Positions 34,012-41,398 of a stretch of DNA of 64,000 nt are shown here, piece after piece. The DNA lies in NCBI GenBank assembly GCA_023151255.1, contig JAKLJG010000004.1, forward strand, positions 1 to 64,000. The letters run 5' to 3'. Position numbers and translations under genes: made by a program. This DNA comes from Cyclobacteriaceae bacterium (GTDB lineage Bacteria > Bacteroidota > Bacteroidia > Cytophagales > Cyclobacteriaceae). The notes under the pieces are model-generated. The model saw nothing but the letters and a program-made list of their open reading frames with translations, was not told the origin of the DNA and searched no databases. Each line of letters opens with the position of its first letter. The stretch's first letter is position 1.

Positions 34012-34581
34012 TTAGTCTCTGGACATTTCCAACAAATGATTAACCTTCGATTTTTTATGAAAGCTATCAAATGCGGCAAGTTCTGCATCGTTCTTAAATT
34101 GCGCGGTCAAGGCATCGTGAAATTTATGATTATTGGGAAATGCTTTCTTCAGGTTCTCCATAGTAAGAACTATAGGTTTTTCACCAGCAACGCTAAAGAA
34201 ATTTAGATTGGGTTCAGGTGATCCTTTGGGCGATTTTACAATCAACTTCTTATAGAGCCACACATCCCCTTTTTCAGTCAAGTGATAATCTGTGTTATCT
34301 ACAAAACGTACAAAATTTCCGTCACAAAGTTGGTAGCCAAAAACGCTGTCTTTGGGCATTTGGTGTGGTTTGCCATCGTGTATTACAGTAATGAATGATT
34401 TGTTTGGAAATTCATTTAGCTTGATTTTATGTTTTTCGGTTTTGCAATCAATGCCGAAAGTGATTTTTTGGCTAGTATAGTCATTATAGGTTTTATACAC
34501 TCCACTGATAATGGTTTGCGCAAATCCCGGGAGACTTAACGTAAGGAAGAGAGAGACAAGCAAGAGGTTTTTCGTTTTCAT
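34012..34581 (-). CDS. Secreted protein of unknown family, paralogue B of three in window
   Basis: The ATG at 34581 gives 189 residues; the TTG at 34590 is the longer alternative. Signal MKTKNLLLVSLFLTLSLPGFAQ. The mature part matches paralogue A (19429-19989) motif by motif: SGVYKTYNDYTSQK, CKTEKHKIK, VIHDGK, SVFGYQLCDGNFVRFVD, LYKKL, FSVAGEKPIVLTMENLKKAF, FKNDAELAAFDS. Two cysteines are conserved. It is the first gene of a two-gene operon and carries, 89 bases upstream, a TTGGTAATG direct repeat pair with the same core as the Cus promoter, so co-regulation with the Cus operon is likely (inference). Confidence 0.72.
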   Translation of the reverse strand: MKTKNLLLVSLFLTLSLPGFAQTIISGVYKTYNDYTSQKITFGIDCKTEKHKIKLNEFPNKSFITVIHDGKPHQMPKDSVFGYQLCDGNFVRFVDNTDYHLTEKGDVWLYKKLIVKSPKGSPEPNLNFFSVAGEKPIVLTMENLKKAFPNNHKFHDALTAQFKNDAELAAFDSFHKKSKVNHLLEMSRD

Positions 34582-35103
34582 AATAATCAAAAGTTAAAGG
34601 TTAAGTTGGTTTAAAAAGTTCATTGGTAAGTGCGAGTCAATATGCATTGTTTATGCTACTTATATAATCTTGGTAATGTTTTATACTTAATTGGTAATGC
34701 TCAGCCAGTTTGTTGCTTAAACAAATCACTGAATAAAACAAGGTATCCAACCTATGGTAAAAATCAAGCCATATTGTTGTAAATATCTACGGAATCGATT
34801 TAGATACGGTTAAAAAATACCCATGTGCTATAAATATTGTATATTTTTTAAAAACGTTACATTCGAAATTGATCAGTATTCGAAGCACACATCCTTTGGG
34901 TAATCTTACGCTTTTGAGTCTTATTTAACACGCTGGATGTTGTTATACTCGCGGAAGCTAAAAATTTTGAGGAGGACAAAATATCCTCACTTAATTTTCA
35001 AAGGCTGCTGAATGTCAACATTACATATTGACAATAATCATGAAATGCCGTCCGCAAAGTGAAAACTTTCGAGTGTGTATGCCGTATTAAAAGTAGACTT
35101 AGA
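34582..35103. other. 522-base AT-rich intergenic region
   Basis: Separates the minus-strand operon starting at 34581 from plus-strand genes at 35104. It holds the direct-repeat element at 34670-34699, another TTGGTAA at 34623, and a small inverted repeat TGAGGA/TCCTCA at 34968-34989. No tRNA fold and no convincing longer gene were found. Confidence 0.5.
34670..34699. promoter_or_regulatory. Direct repeat pair TTGGTAATG around the shared 15-bp core
   Basis: TTGGTAATG occurs at 34670-34678 and 34691-34699, exactly 21 bases apart (two helical turns). The 15-bp core TTTTATACTTAATTG (34679-34693) fills the interval and overlaps the second copy. Direct repeats two turns apart suit an AraC-family protein, such as the one encoded at 31927-32709. 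Confidence 0.5.
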
Positions 35104-35478
35104 ATGAATACATTTCTCTCCATATTGCTTTTTGTAATATACGTTCCCTTCAGTACAGGGGTACTTATCAACTTTTCGTCTTGTAACGGTTCCACAGACG
35201 ATATAGCATTGTTCAAATCAGTTCGAAACTGTTGCCCTGACAACCTGCTTGAGAATAGCTGCTGCAAACAAGTTACACTGTTGGCGAAAATCAATGTCAA
35301 TTACGATTCGCCCGTTTCACCTTGTTCTATCCCACCATTATCAGAGCGATTGAATGAAGAAATTGCTTTAAGAAGTTGCTCAATGCGTACCGGTTTAGCC
35401 GGACAAATTATTGATCATCGGTCAAAGGTTGTTGACAGATATCCAATCTATCTCATCAATCGGGTTTTCATTATTTAG
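35104..35478 (+). CDS. Small secreted Cys-rich protein, HYC_CC_PP-like
   Basis: The ATG at 35104 gives 124 residues; an upstream in-frame GTG at 35059 adds 15 residues with no signal character. Signal MNTFLSILLFVIYVPFSTG. Then NFSSCNGST, VRNCCPDNLLENSCCKQ, and a Pro/Cys-containing tail CSIPPLSE. Spacing of the lone Cys, two CC pairs and PP follows the HYC_CC_PP layout, with SSC in place of HYC. The last residues, RYPIYLINRVFII, resemble the repeat unit of the next protein (GYPVWIISKEVQKIG). It lies 99 bases upstream of that gene, same strand. Assignment rests on pattern only. Confidence 0.5.
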   Translation: MNTFLSILLFVIYVPFSTGVLINFSSCNGSTDDIALFKSVRNCCPDNLLENSCCKQVTLLAKINVNYDSPVSPCSIPPLSERLNEEIALRSCSMRTGLAGQIIDHRSKVVDRYPIYLINRVFII

Positions 35479-35577
35479 TGGATCCTCAAAGTCTGATAGT
35501 CTACAGACTACAATCCATTATCAAAAAACTTGGATGGGTTAGCATCCGGGTATTACTAAAATTCAAAACTAAAAATC

Positions 35578-35898
35578 ATGAAAGCATCAAATAAAATTCT
35601 CATGGCAGTCGCTTTTTCATTCGCCAGTATGTTCGCCTATTCGCAAAATCAACCAGCCTATAGCACAGTTCATGGATGGGTGGTATCAAAAGATGTGCAG
35701 CGGTTTAGCAATAAGGATTTGCTTACCCGTAAAACCGGGCTCAATATCAAGTCCATTGATCGGCCTGCATATGTAATTTCAAAGGGCGTACAAGCTATTG
35801 GAAAGTCTGTAACCACAGAAAAGGGTAACGTGGTGTCGCAAGGATATCCAGTATGGATCATTTCAAAAGAGGTCCAAAAAATTGGAAGGATCAATTAA
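35578..35898 (+). CDS. Small secreted protein with three imperfect WVISKxVQ repeats
   Basis: 106 residues with signal MKASNKILMAVAFSFASMFAYSQ. The mature 83 residues contain three copies of a short unit: GWVVSKDVQRF, RPAYVISKGVQAIGKS, and GYPVWIISKEVQKIGRIN. The unit is about 11-13 residues (aromatic/Pro, hydrophobic pair, S-K-x-V-Q, hydrophobic) and the copies are 25-35 residues apart. No cysteine or His cluster, so metal binding is unlikely. I recognise no named family. It ends in a strong hairpin at 35905-35939 that separates it from the convergent CadA-type ATPase gene. Confidence 0.6.
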   Translation: MKASNKILMAVAFSFASMFAYSQNQPAYSTVHGWVVSKDVQRFSNKDLLTRKTGLNIKSIDRPAYVISKGVQAIGKSVTTEKGNVVSQGYPVWIISKEVQKIGRIN

Positions 35899-35904
35899 AC
35901 AGGA

Positions 35905-35939
35905 GAGGAAGGCTTTCAGCAATTGCTGAAGCCTTCCTC
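35905..35939. terminator. Long hairpin between convergent genes
   Basis: Nearly perfect palindrome: left arm GAGGAAGGCTTTCAGC, right arm GCTGAAGCCTTCCTC, with one bulged T. It lies 7 bases after one stop and 3 bases before the other. There is no clear T tract, so bidirectional termination or mRNA end protection is the likely role. Confidence 0.65.
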
Positions 35940-35941
35940 GC

Positions 35942-37912
35942 TTAAAACCTCATCCGCTGAATCCGCACAGCATTTAAAATCGCCAATAATGCCACACCCA
36001 CATCAGCAAAAACGGCTTCCCACATGGTTGCCAATCCACCGGCACCGAGAGCCATCACAATTACTTTTACTCCAAAAGCCAGTGCGATGTTTTGCCAAAC
36101 GATTTGATTAGTCGCTTTACCTATCTTGATCGCTGTTACAATTTTGGATGGCTGATCGGTCTGAATCACGACATCTGCTGTTTCAATCGCGGCATCACTT
36201 CCTAATCCTCCCATTGCAATCCCTACATCGCTTATGGCAAGTACAGGCGCATCGTTGATCCCGTCCCCTACAAAGGCAATGGGCTCTTTCTTACCTGCTT
36301 TGATTTCCTCCACTTTCATCACCTTGTGTTCTGGCAGCAGGTCGCCATGTGCCTGGTCGATATTTAACGCTTTGGCTATTTTATTTGCAACAACCTGCTT
36401 GTCGCCACTCAGCATCACTGTTTTCAATTTAGAAGCATGCATTTGCCGGATAGCTTCCTTACTGTCTTCCTTCAATTCGTCAGCAATGGTGATGTACCCC
36501 GCAAAGGTTCCATTCACGGACGCGACTACAATGCTATCGGTGATTGTGCGAACTTCTTCGGTAACAGCAACTCCGAATTTATCGAGCAGCCTGACGTTAC
36601 CGGCCAGGACTTGCTTTCCATTGACAGTCCCCTTAAGGCCATGCCCCTTGATTTCCTCTATGTCGCTGACCTGAAGATTTTCAAAATTACTGTCAGCATA
36701 TTCCACAACAGCTTTGGCAATGGGATGGGTTGACTGAGATTCAAGTGCGGCTATCAACGGAACCCATTCCTTTTGGTCTAACGGACCCTCAACTTTTTGA
36801 ACTTTAAATACACCCTTGGTTAGTGTTCCGGTTTTATCCATCACGATGGTATCAACCCGCGTCATCAAGTCAAGATAGTTTGAACCTTTGAAGAGAATTC
36901 CGTTACGCGAACCGGCACCGATGCCGCCAAAATATCCGAGCGGAATAGCAACAACCAGCGCACAAGGACAAGAAATCACCAGGAAGATAAGGGCGCGATA
37001 GAGCCAGTCATTAAAAACATAATTGTCAACAAAGAAGTATGGCAGTAAGGTCAGTGCAAGTGCAAGAAAAACAACTATGGGTGTATATACCCGTGCAAAC
37101 TTCCGGATAAACAACTCAGTTTTCGCTTTTCGTCCAGTCGCATTTTGCACCAGCGTGAGGATTCTGGCCAGCGAACTTTCATTAAACAGTTTCGTGACTT
37201 TCACTTCAACTACTTTTTGTTCATTGATCATGCCAGCCAGAACCGTTTCTCCTTTATCAATGGACTTTGGTTTGCTTTCACCCGTAAGGGCAGCGGTGTT
37301 AAAGGAACTACCGTCACTCAACATTTCTCCATCAAGAGGAACACGTTCACCTACTTTTATCTGGATCGTTTCGCCAACAACTACGTTCGTTGGATCAACT
37401 TCATCAAACTTTCCATTTCGAAAAACATTGGCTGTATCAGGTCGCATATCCATCAACGCTTTGATGCTTCGTTTGGCTTTATTCACCGCAGCATCTTGAA
37501 AAAGTTCGCCCACGGCATAGAAAAGCATAACAGCGACACCTTCCGGATATTCACCAATGTAAAATGCACCAAGGGTAGCGATGCTCATCAGAATAAACTC
37601 GGTAAACATATCGCCTCTAAAAGCAATGCGAATTCCTTTGAACAAAACCGGTAGCCCTACTGGCACGTAAGCAACAGCATACCAGGCAAACCGAACTGTT
37701 TTTTCAAACCACGAGGGTTGTATCCAATTATCCAGTACCAAACCCGCAGCCAATAAAATGAAACTTGCAATAGCAGACAGCCATTCCCTGCTAATGCCTG
37801 ATTCACTTTCAGTCTGTTTGGATTGTGTGTTTTTGTTTTGATTAACAGCATTCAGATCCGGTGTGCAGCAAGTATCGTCTGATTGAATGTTTGTATGTTG
37901 ATGGTTAGTCAT
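35942..37912 (-). CDS. Zn2+/Cd2+-type heavy-metal P1B-ATPase (ZntA/CadA-like)
   Basis: 656 residues. CPC motif in the sixth membrane helix at 315-317 (SCPCALVVAIPLG), TGES actuator loop at 210-213, phosphorylation motif DKTGTLTKG with D359, and hinge FVGDGINDAPVLAISDVG. The last helix has MWEAVFADVGVALLAILNA, matching the Zn/Cd (P1B-2) subgroup. There is no N-terminal HMA domain, but the N-terminus has a His-rich leader with C15-C16 (DDTCCTPD). It exports Zn/Cd/Pb from the cytoplasm. It is the last gene of the CzcA-CzcC-CzcB-DUF3703-NicO series and is downstream of the NicO-like gene by 10 bases. Confidence 0.93.
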   Translation of the reverse strand: MTNHQHTNIQSDDTCCTPDLNAVNQNKNTQSKQTESESGISREWLSAIASFILLAAGLVLDNWIQPSWFEKTVRFAWYAVAYVPVGLPVLFKGIRIAFRGDMFTEFILMSIATLGAFYIGEYPEGVAVMLFYAVGELFQDAAVNKAKRSIKALMDMRPDTANVFRNGKFDEVDPTNVVVGETIQIKVGERVPLDGEMLSDGSSFNTAALTGESKPKSIDKGETVLAGMINEQKVVEVKVTKLFNESSLARILTLVQNATGRKAKTELFIRKFARVYTPIVVFLALALTLLPYFFVDNYVFNDWLYRALIFLVISCPCALVVAIPLGYFGGIGAGSRNGILFKGSNYLDLMTRVDTIVMDKTGTLTKGVFKVQKVEGPLDQKEWVPLIAALESQSTHPIAKAVVEYADSNFENLQVSDIEEIKGHGLKGTVNGKQVLAGNVRLLDKFGVAVTEEVRTITDSIVVASVNGTFAGYITIADELKEDSKEAIRQMHASKLKTVMLSGDKQVVANKIAKALNIDQAHGDLLPEHKVMKVEEIKAGKKEPIAFVGDGINDAPVLAISDVGIAMGGLGSDAAIETADVVIQTDQPSKIVTAIKIGKATNQIVWQNIALAFGVKVIVMALGAGGLATMWEAVFADVGVALLAILNAVRIQRMRF

Positions 37913-37922
37913 AAATGAAAAG

Positions 37923-38534
37923 TTAATGAATGAAAAATGAAAGGATACCTGTCAACACCAGCGTAATGCCTGTTATGACTCCTGCATTGTGTTCAAGAGT
38001 GTGCCAGTTAAGTTTGAGTAGTCCTCTATAGGTTATGCTAACCCAAATTACCATACCGCTTACGGTAACAAGGGTATAAAGAATTGCCAGCAGTGTAACC
38101 ATCCACCAACCGCTTGTACCAGCCATCAGGAAGTAGGCTTCAATTTCAAAACAGGGTGAAAAGAACATAGCCACCACCAGGCTGAAGATTACTTTGTTAT
38201 CAGAGACAATTTCTTTGTGCCGGTGCAGGTGAAAATGTTTGTGCTTGTGATGTTGATAGATGTAGAAAATACCCAAAGCCGTTAATACCGCGGGGGTAAT
38301 ATAAGCAGCGAAGTACTCCACATTAGCGGCCAACTGAAAACCCGTTACACCAATGATAACACCAATGAGCACCGTGCTTAAGGCGTGTGATAGTCCTGCA
38401 ATAAATGTAACCTTTGTGGTTTGCTGCATCGACCAGTTTCCCTTTTTGGCGATGGCGAGTACAGGCAACCAATGGTTGGGAATCAGTGCGTGAAGTACAC
38501 TCAGAATCAAACTTCCTACAATGAGCGTAATCAT
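37923..38534 (-). CDS. NicO/RcnA-like divalent metal transporter
   Basis: 203 residues with 6 membrane segments. HALIPNHW near 15-22 and AGLSHALST near 46-54 are the short His motifs of the nickel/cobalt transporter (NicO/HupE-UreH-like) superfamily. A cytoplasmic or periplasmic loop is His-rich (YQHHKHKHFHLHRHKE). FFSPCFEIEAYF adds Cys/Glu in a later helix. It probably moves Ni2+/Co2+ or Zn2+, direction not determinable; next to efflux systems, export is more likely. It overlaps the DUF3703 gene by 4 bases. Confidence 0.75.
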   Translation of the reverse strand: MITLIVGSLILSVLHALIPNHWLPVLAIAKKGNWSMQQTTKVTFIAGLSHALSTVLIGVIIGVTGFQLAANVEYFAAYITPAVLTALGIFYIYQHHKHKHFHLHRHKEIVSDNKVIFSLVVAMFFSPCFEIEAYFLMAGTSGWWMVTLLAILYTLVTVSGMVIWVSITYRGLLKLNWHTLEHNAGVITGITLVLTGILSFFIH

Positions 38535-38905
38535 CCTTTAGTGTGATAGGGTTTTAATATAGCTTGAAGGTCGTCCGGGATTTCCATCGGACGTAATGGT
38601 GGTACGTTAGCCCCACCCGTGTTGCCCACAGGAATAGTGCCCACAAATGATTTGACACCACCGACAAATAAACGCGGTATTTGCCCGACAATCTCTCTCA
38701 CATCCTTTATACGAAAGCCAAACTTGAGCATAACCCAATGAACATGCGAATGCTCTCGCGGCCAAGGCTGACCAAGAATATGCGCACGTTCCAGATGTCG
38801 CCATGCATCTTGAAGGTTGCCTTTGTCAAGCTCAGTTTTATAGAGTTCCAGTTCCCCACGGTAATGAATCTTCAAGCCGTCAGGCATACTCCAGTAGAGT
38901 TTCAT
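38531..38905 (-). CDS. DUF3703 family protein
   Basis: 124 residues, soluble. The central motif DAWRHLERAHILGQPWPREHSHVHWVML and the C-terminal GNTGGANVPPLRPMEIPDDL are signature segments of DUF3703, a family commonly found beside heavy-metal resistance genes. Conserved His residues (in RAH, EHSHVHW) could bind metal. No enzyme activity is known. Coupled by ATGA to the NicO-like gene and 9 bases downstream of CzcB. Confidence 0.85.
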   Translation of the reverse strand: MKLYWSMPDGLKIHYRGELELYKTELDKGNLQDAWRHLERAHILGQPWPREHSHVHWVMLKFGFRIKDVREIVGQIPRLFVGGVKSFVGTIPVGNTGGANVPPLRPMEIPDDLQAILKPYHTKG

Positions 38906-38914
38906 ATTTAAAGT

Positions 38915-40150
38915 TTAATGTCCGTGTCCTTCCTCTTCGCTATTTTTCATTTTCGAAAGGATGGCATATGCGCCTTTCACTACCACTTCATTTTCATTGT
39001 TCCATCCCTCTGGTAAAATTACTTCTGTGTACCCTAATTCGCTATTGCCCACTACTATCTCCTGCATCATAAAGTGCTGTCCTTCCTCCTTGTGTTCACC
39101 ACCTTCTTCGGACCCTTCCTTCGTTTGATTTTCTTCGTCATCTCCGTGCCCTTCTTCAGTTTTAATAAAGACATATTTCTTTCCCTGAAAATCAATAATG
39201 GCTTCGTTGGGTAATGCCGTTACGGCTGTACCCCCCGTTTCTACGATAGCCTTCAGGTACATGCCCGGCAATAAGTCTTTGTCTTCCTTGTCGATGTGGC
39301 AGTGAATGCGAATTGTTCTGTCCGCGCTGATCTCTCTTCCAATCAGGTACACAGTTGCCATCCGTTCTTTGGTTTCATTGGCCAGCGTGAATCGGACTTT
39401 TTGCCCGATCTTAATTTTACGAACGTCCTTTTCAAAAATAATTAACTCTGCATGAAGGTGTTCGGTGTCCACGATTTCAAAAAGTATGTCGCTGGGGTTA
39501 ACAAATTTTCCGATGTTGACATTTACTTCCGTTACGAATCCATTTATAGTTGAATATATGTTTGACGTACTGGAGATCGTGCCTGCCTCCAGCGAGGTCA
39601 TGTCAACATTGATTAGTTTGAGCTTGGCAAGCAACCCGTTCTTCTTCGCCAACCAACTTTGATAGGTCGTCTTTGCCTGCTGCAATGTTTTTTGTGCATT
39701 TACATTTTCCTTGGCAAGTTCCTGCTGGCGTTCATAGTCGGCATACGCAAAATCGAACTGATTTTTCGCTTCCAGGTAGTCTTGTTGCAATTGAATGTAT
39801 TCGGGGTTTTCAATTACGGCAATCACTTGCCCTTTGGTAACTCTCGAACCCTGAAGCAACACCGTACTTTTGAGAAATCCACCCAAAGGAGCGGATACGC
39901 TTACCATCTGTTGTGGCGGAACATCCAGCATACCATTAACCTTGATGGTTCCGCTGATTTGCTTTTGCTCTACTTTACCGAGTTCAATGCCAGCGGTCTT
40001 TATCTGTTTATCGGTAAGTTCCGCTGTGTTCTCCGCTTCATCGTGGTGCTCTTCCTCTATTGCTTCAGTACTGGCATTGCCACAGGATATCACCAGGGCC
40101 GTTACCGTAGACAAGAGTAAGAGTGCAAATAATTTATGTATGTTTTTCAT
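38915..40150 (-). CDS. czcB: RND efflux periplasmic adaptor, CzcB-like lipoprotein
   Basis: 411 residues. Lipobox VISC near 20-23, then an acidic/His patch EEEHHDEAEN, the adaptor domains (APLGGFLKSTVLLQGSRVTKG, hairpin QLQQDYLEAKNQFDFAYADY, barrel HAELIIFEKDVRKIKIG), and a C-terminal His/Glu-rich loop (EEGHGDDEEN and EEGQHFMMQ) ending EEEGHGH. The His-rich ends are typical of CzcB-type adaptors for Co/Zn/Cd. It follows czcC by 9 bases. Confidence 0.88.
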   Translation of the reverse strand: MKNIHKLFALLLLSTVTALVISCGNASTEAIEEEHHDEAENTAELTDKQIKTAGIELGKVEQKQISGTIKVNGMLDVPPQQMVSVSAPLGGFLKSTVLLQGSRVTKGQVIAVIENPEYIQLQQDYLEAKNQFDFAYADYERQQELAKENVNAQKTLQQAKTTYQSWLAKKNGLLAKLKLINVDMTSLEAGTISSTSNIYSTINGFVTEVNVNIGKFVNPSDILFEIVDTEHLHAELIIFEKDVRKIKIGQKVRFTLANETKERMATVYLIGREISADRTIRIHCHIDKEDKDLLPGMYLKAIVETGGTAVTALPNEAIIDFQGKKYVFIKTEEGHGDDEENQTKEGSEEGGEHKEEGQHFMMQEIVVGNSELGYTEVILPEGWNNENEVVVKGAYAILSKMKNSEEEGHGH

Positions 40151-40159
40151 GTTGTTCTG

Positions 40160-41395
40160 TTATTTATTGCCTGACAAGAATTCAATGTAAATAATGGACT
40201 GGTTGTAATCGTTCAGCGTCTGGAGATGCCCTTCTTTAATAGCAATTGCCTTTTGAACACCTAGTAAATATTCTGCGTAACCTATCTCGCCATTTTTAAA
40301 AGCTGTTTGCGACTGTTTTAGAATCAGCTCTGCATTGGGTAATGCTGAGGTAGTATAATAGTACAGACTGTTTTTGTTCTTGGCATACTCCTGTATGGCC
40401 TGTTGATATTGACCTTGCAGTGTTTTATAGTAGTACTGATAGTTACTCTCTGCCGACTGGCGATTATATTCGGCAGCCCTTACTCTTCCCTGATGAGGAA
40501 CAAACCATACCGGAATAGCCAACCCCACCTGAAAGCCTGTGAAGCGATCACTTGAAGTAGCAATTGCTCCCGATCCGGATTCAGTATCTTGAACACCAAT
40601 TAATGTTTGTGTAAAGAAACCCAATAGAATTTCAGGAGCGGCCTTTGCTGATTCTACTTTCTTCACATCTTTGGCCACCTGCACTTGTTGACGCATGTAG
40701 GAGGTAGATGGATTAGATTGAATAGCCGCACTATCTGGTGTGTTAGTAAAGGAAACTTTGTTCAACTCCACATTTACAATGTCTGGTAGTTCATTGCTGT
40801 TAATGAGCGTTTTCAGTTGCGTGCGAACGACCACCTGATCAGCCATATTTTTTGCCAGCATGTTCTTTACTTCGTTGCGCTGCGATTCGGCAGTTGTCTG
40901 TTCCAGCAAATTAGCTTCCCCTGTTTTATAGCGAAGAGATGCAGCTTTTAAAAAACCTTCGTAGATGCTGTCTTGTTGCTGGAGCAACTTATGTTTTGCT
41001 TTGAGAAACGCCAGTTGATAGCAAACCTGTTTCACCTGGAAAACCAATTCGTTTTCAGTCGCGGCCTTCTTCAATTCACTTGAGGCCACAAGCGATCGGT
41101 TCAACGCACTTTGGCTACCAAAGGCGGTAAAGGGAATGGTTTGTGTTACCGTCAGGTTATTATCATTTTTTGAATAGCTGTTGTACTGACCATAGAGCAA
41201 CGACACGTTTGTCTTTGGAAGATCAAAACCCGTTTTCTTCAAAGCTCTTTGCGATTCTACGTTATACGTCTCAGTTCGGACACTGCCATTATTTTTTAAA
41301 GCTGTTTCAATAGCTTGTTCCAGAGTAAGCAATTGCTGCGACCTTCCTAAAAAGGTAATGAGCAGGAATAGTGTTACTAAAAAATATTTCTTCAT
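40160..41395 (-). CDS. czcC: TolC-family outer-membrane channel, CzcC-like
   Basis: 411 residues with signal MKKYFLVTLFLLITFLGRSQ. Two long heptad-bearing repeats (LTLEQAIETALKNNGSV...; second part beginning PSTSYMRQQVQVAKDVK...) are the OEP/TolC signature. It is expected to form the trimeric channel for the Czc pump; the Cus operon upstream has no TolC of its own, so this one might serve both. It starts 3 bases after the CzcA stop. Confidence 0.88.
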   Translation of the reverse strand: MKKYFLVTLFLLITFLGRSQQLLTLEQAIETALKNNGSVRTETYNVESQRALKKTGFDLPKTNVSLLYGQYNSYSKNDNNLTVTQTIPFTAFGSQSALNRSLVASSELKKAATENELVFQVKQVCYQLAFLKAKHKLLQQQDSIYEGFLKAASLRYKTGEANLLEQTTAESQRNEVKNMLAKNMADQVVVRTQLKTLINSNELPDIVNVELNKVSFTNTPDSAAIQSNPSTSYMRQQVQVAKDVKKVESAKAAPEILLGFFTQTLIGVQDTESGSGAIATSSDRFTGFQVGLAIPVWFVPHQGRVRAAEYNRQSAESNYQYYYKTLQGQYQQAIQEYAKNKNSLYYYTTSALPNAELILKQSQTAFKNGEIGYAEYLLGVQKAIAIKEGHLQTLNDYNQSIIYIEFLSGNK

Positions 41396-41398
41396 GGC

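Noticed and set aside
34968-34989. Terminator at TGAGGA/TCCTCA
   Set aside because: A 6-bp stem without a T tract in an AT-rich region; too weak to support.
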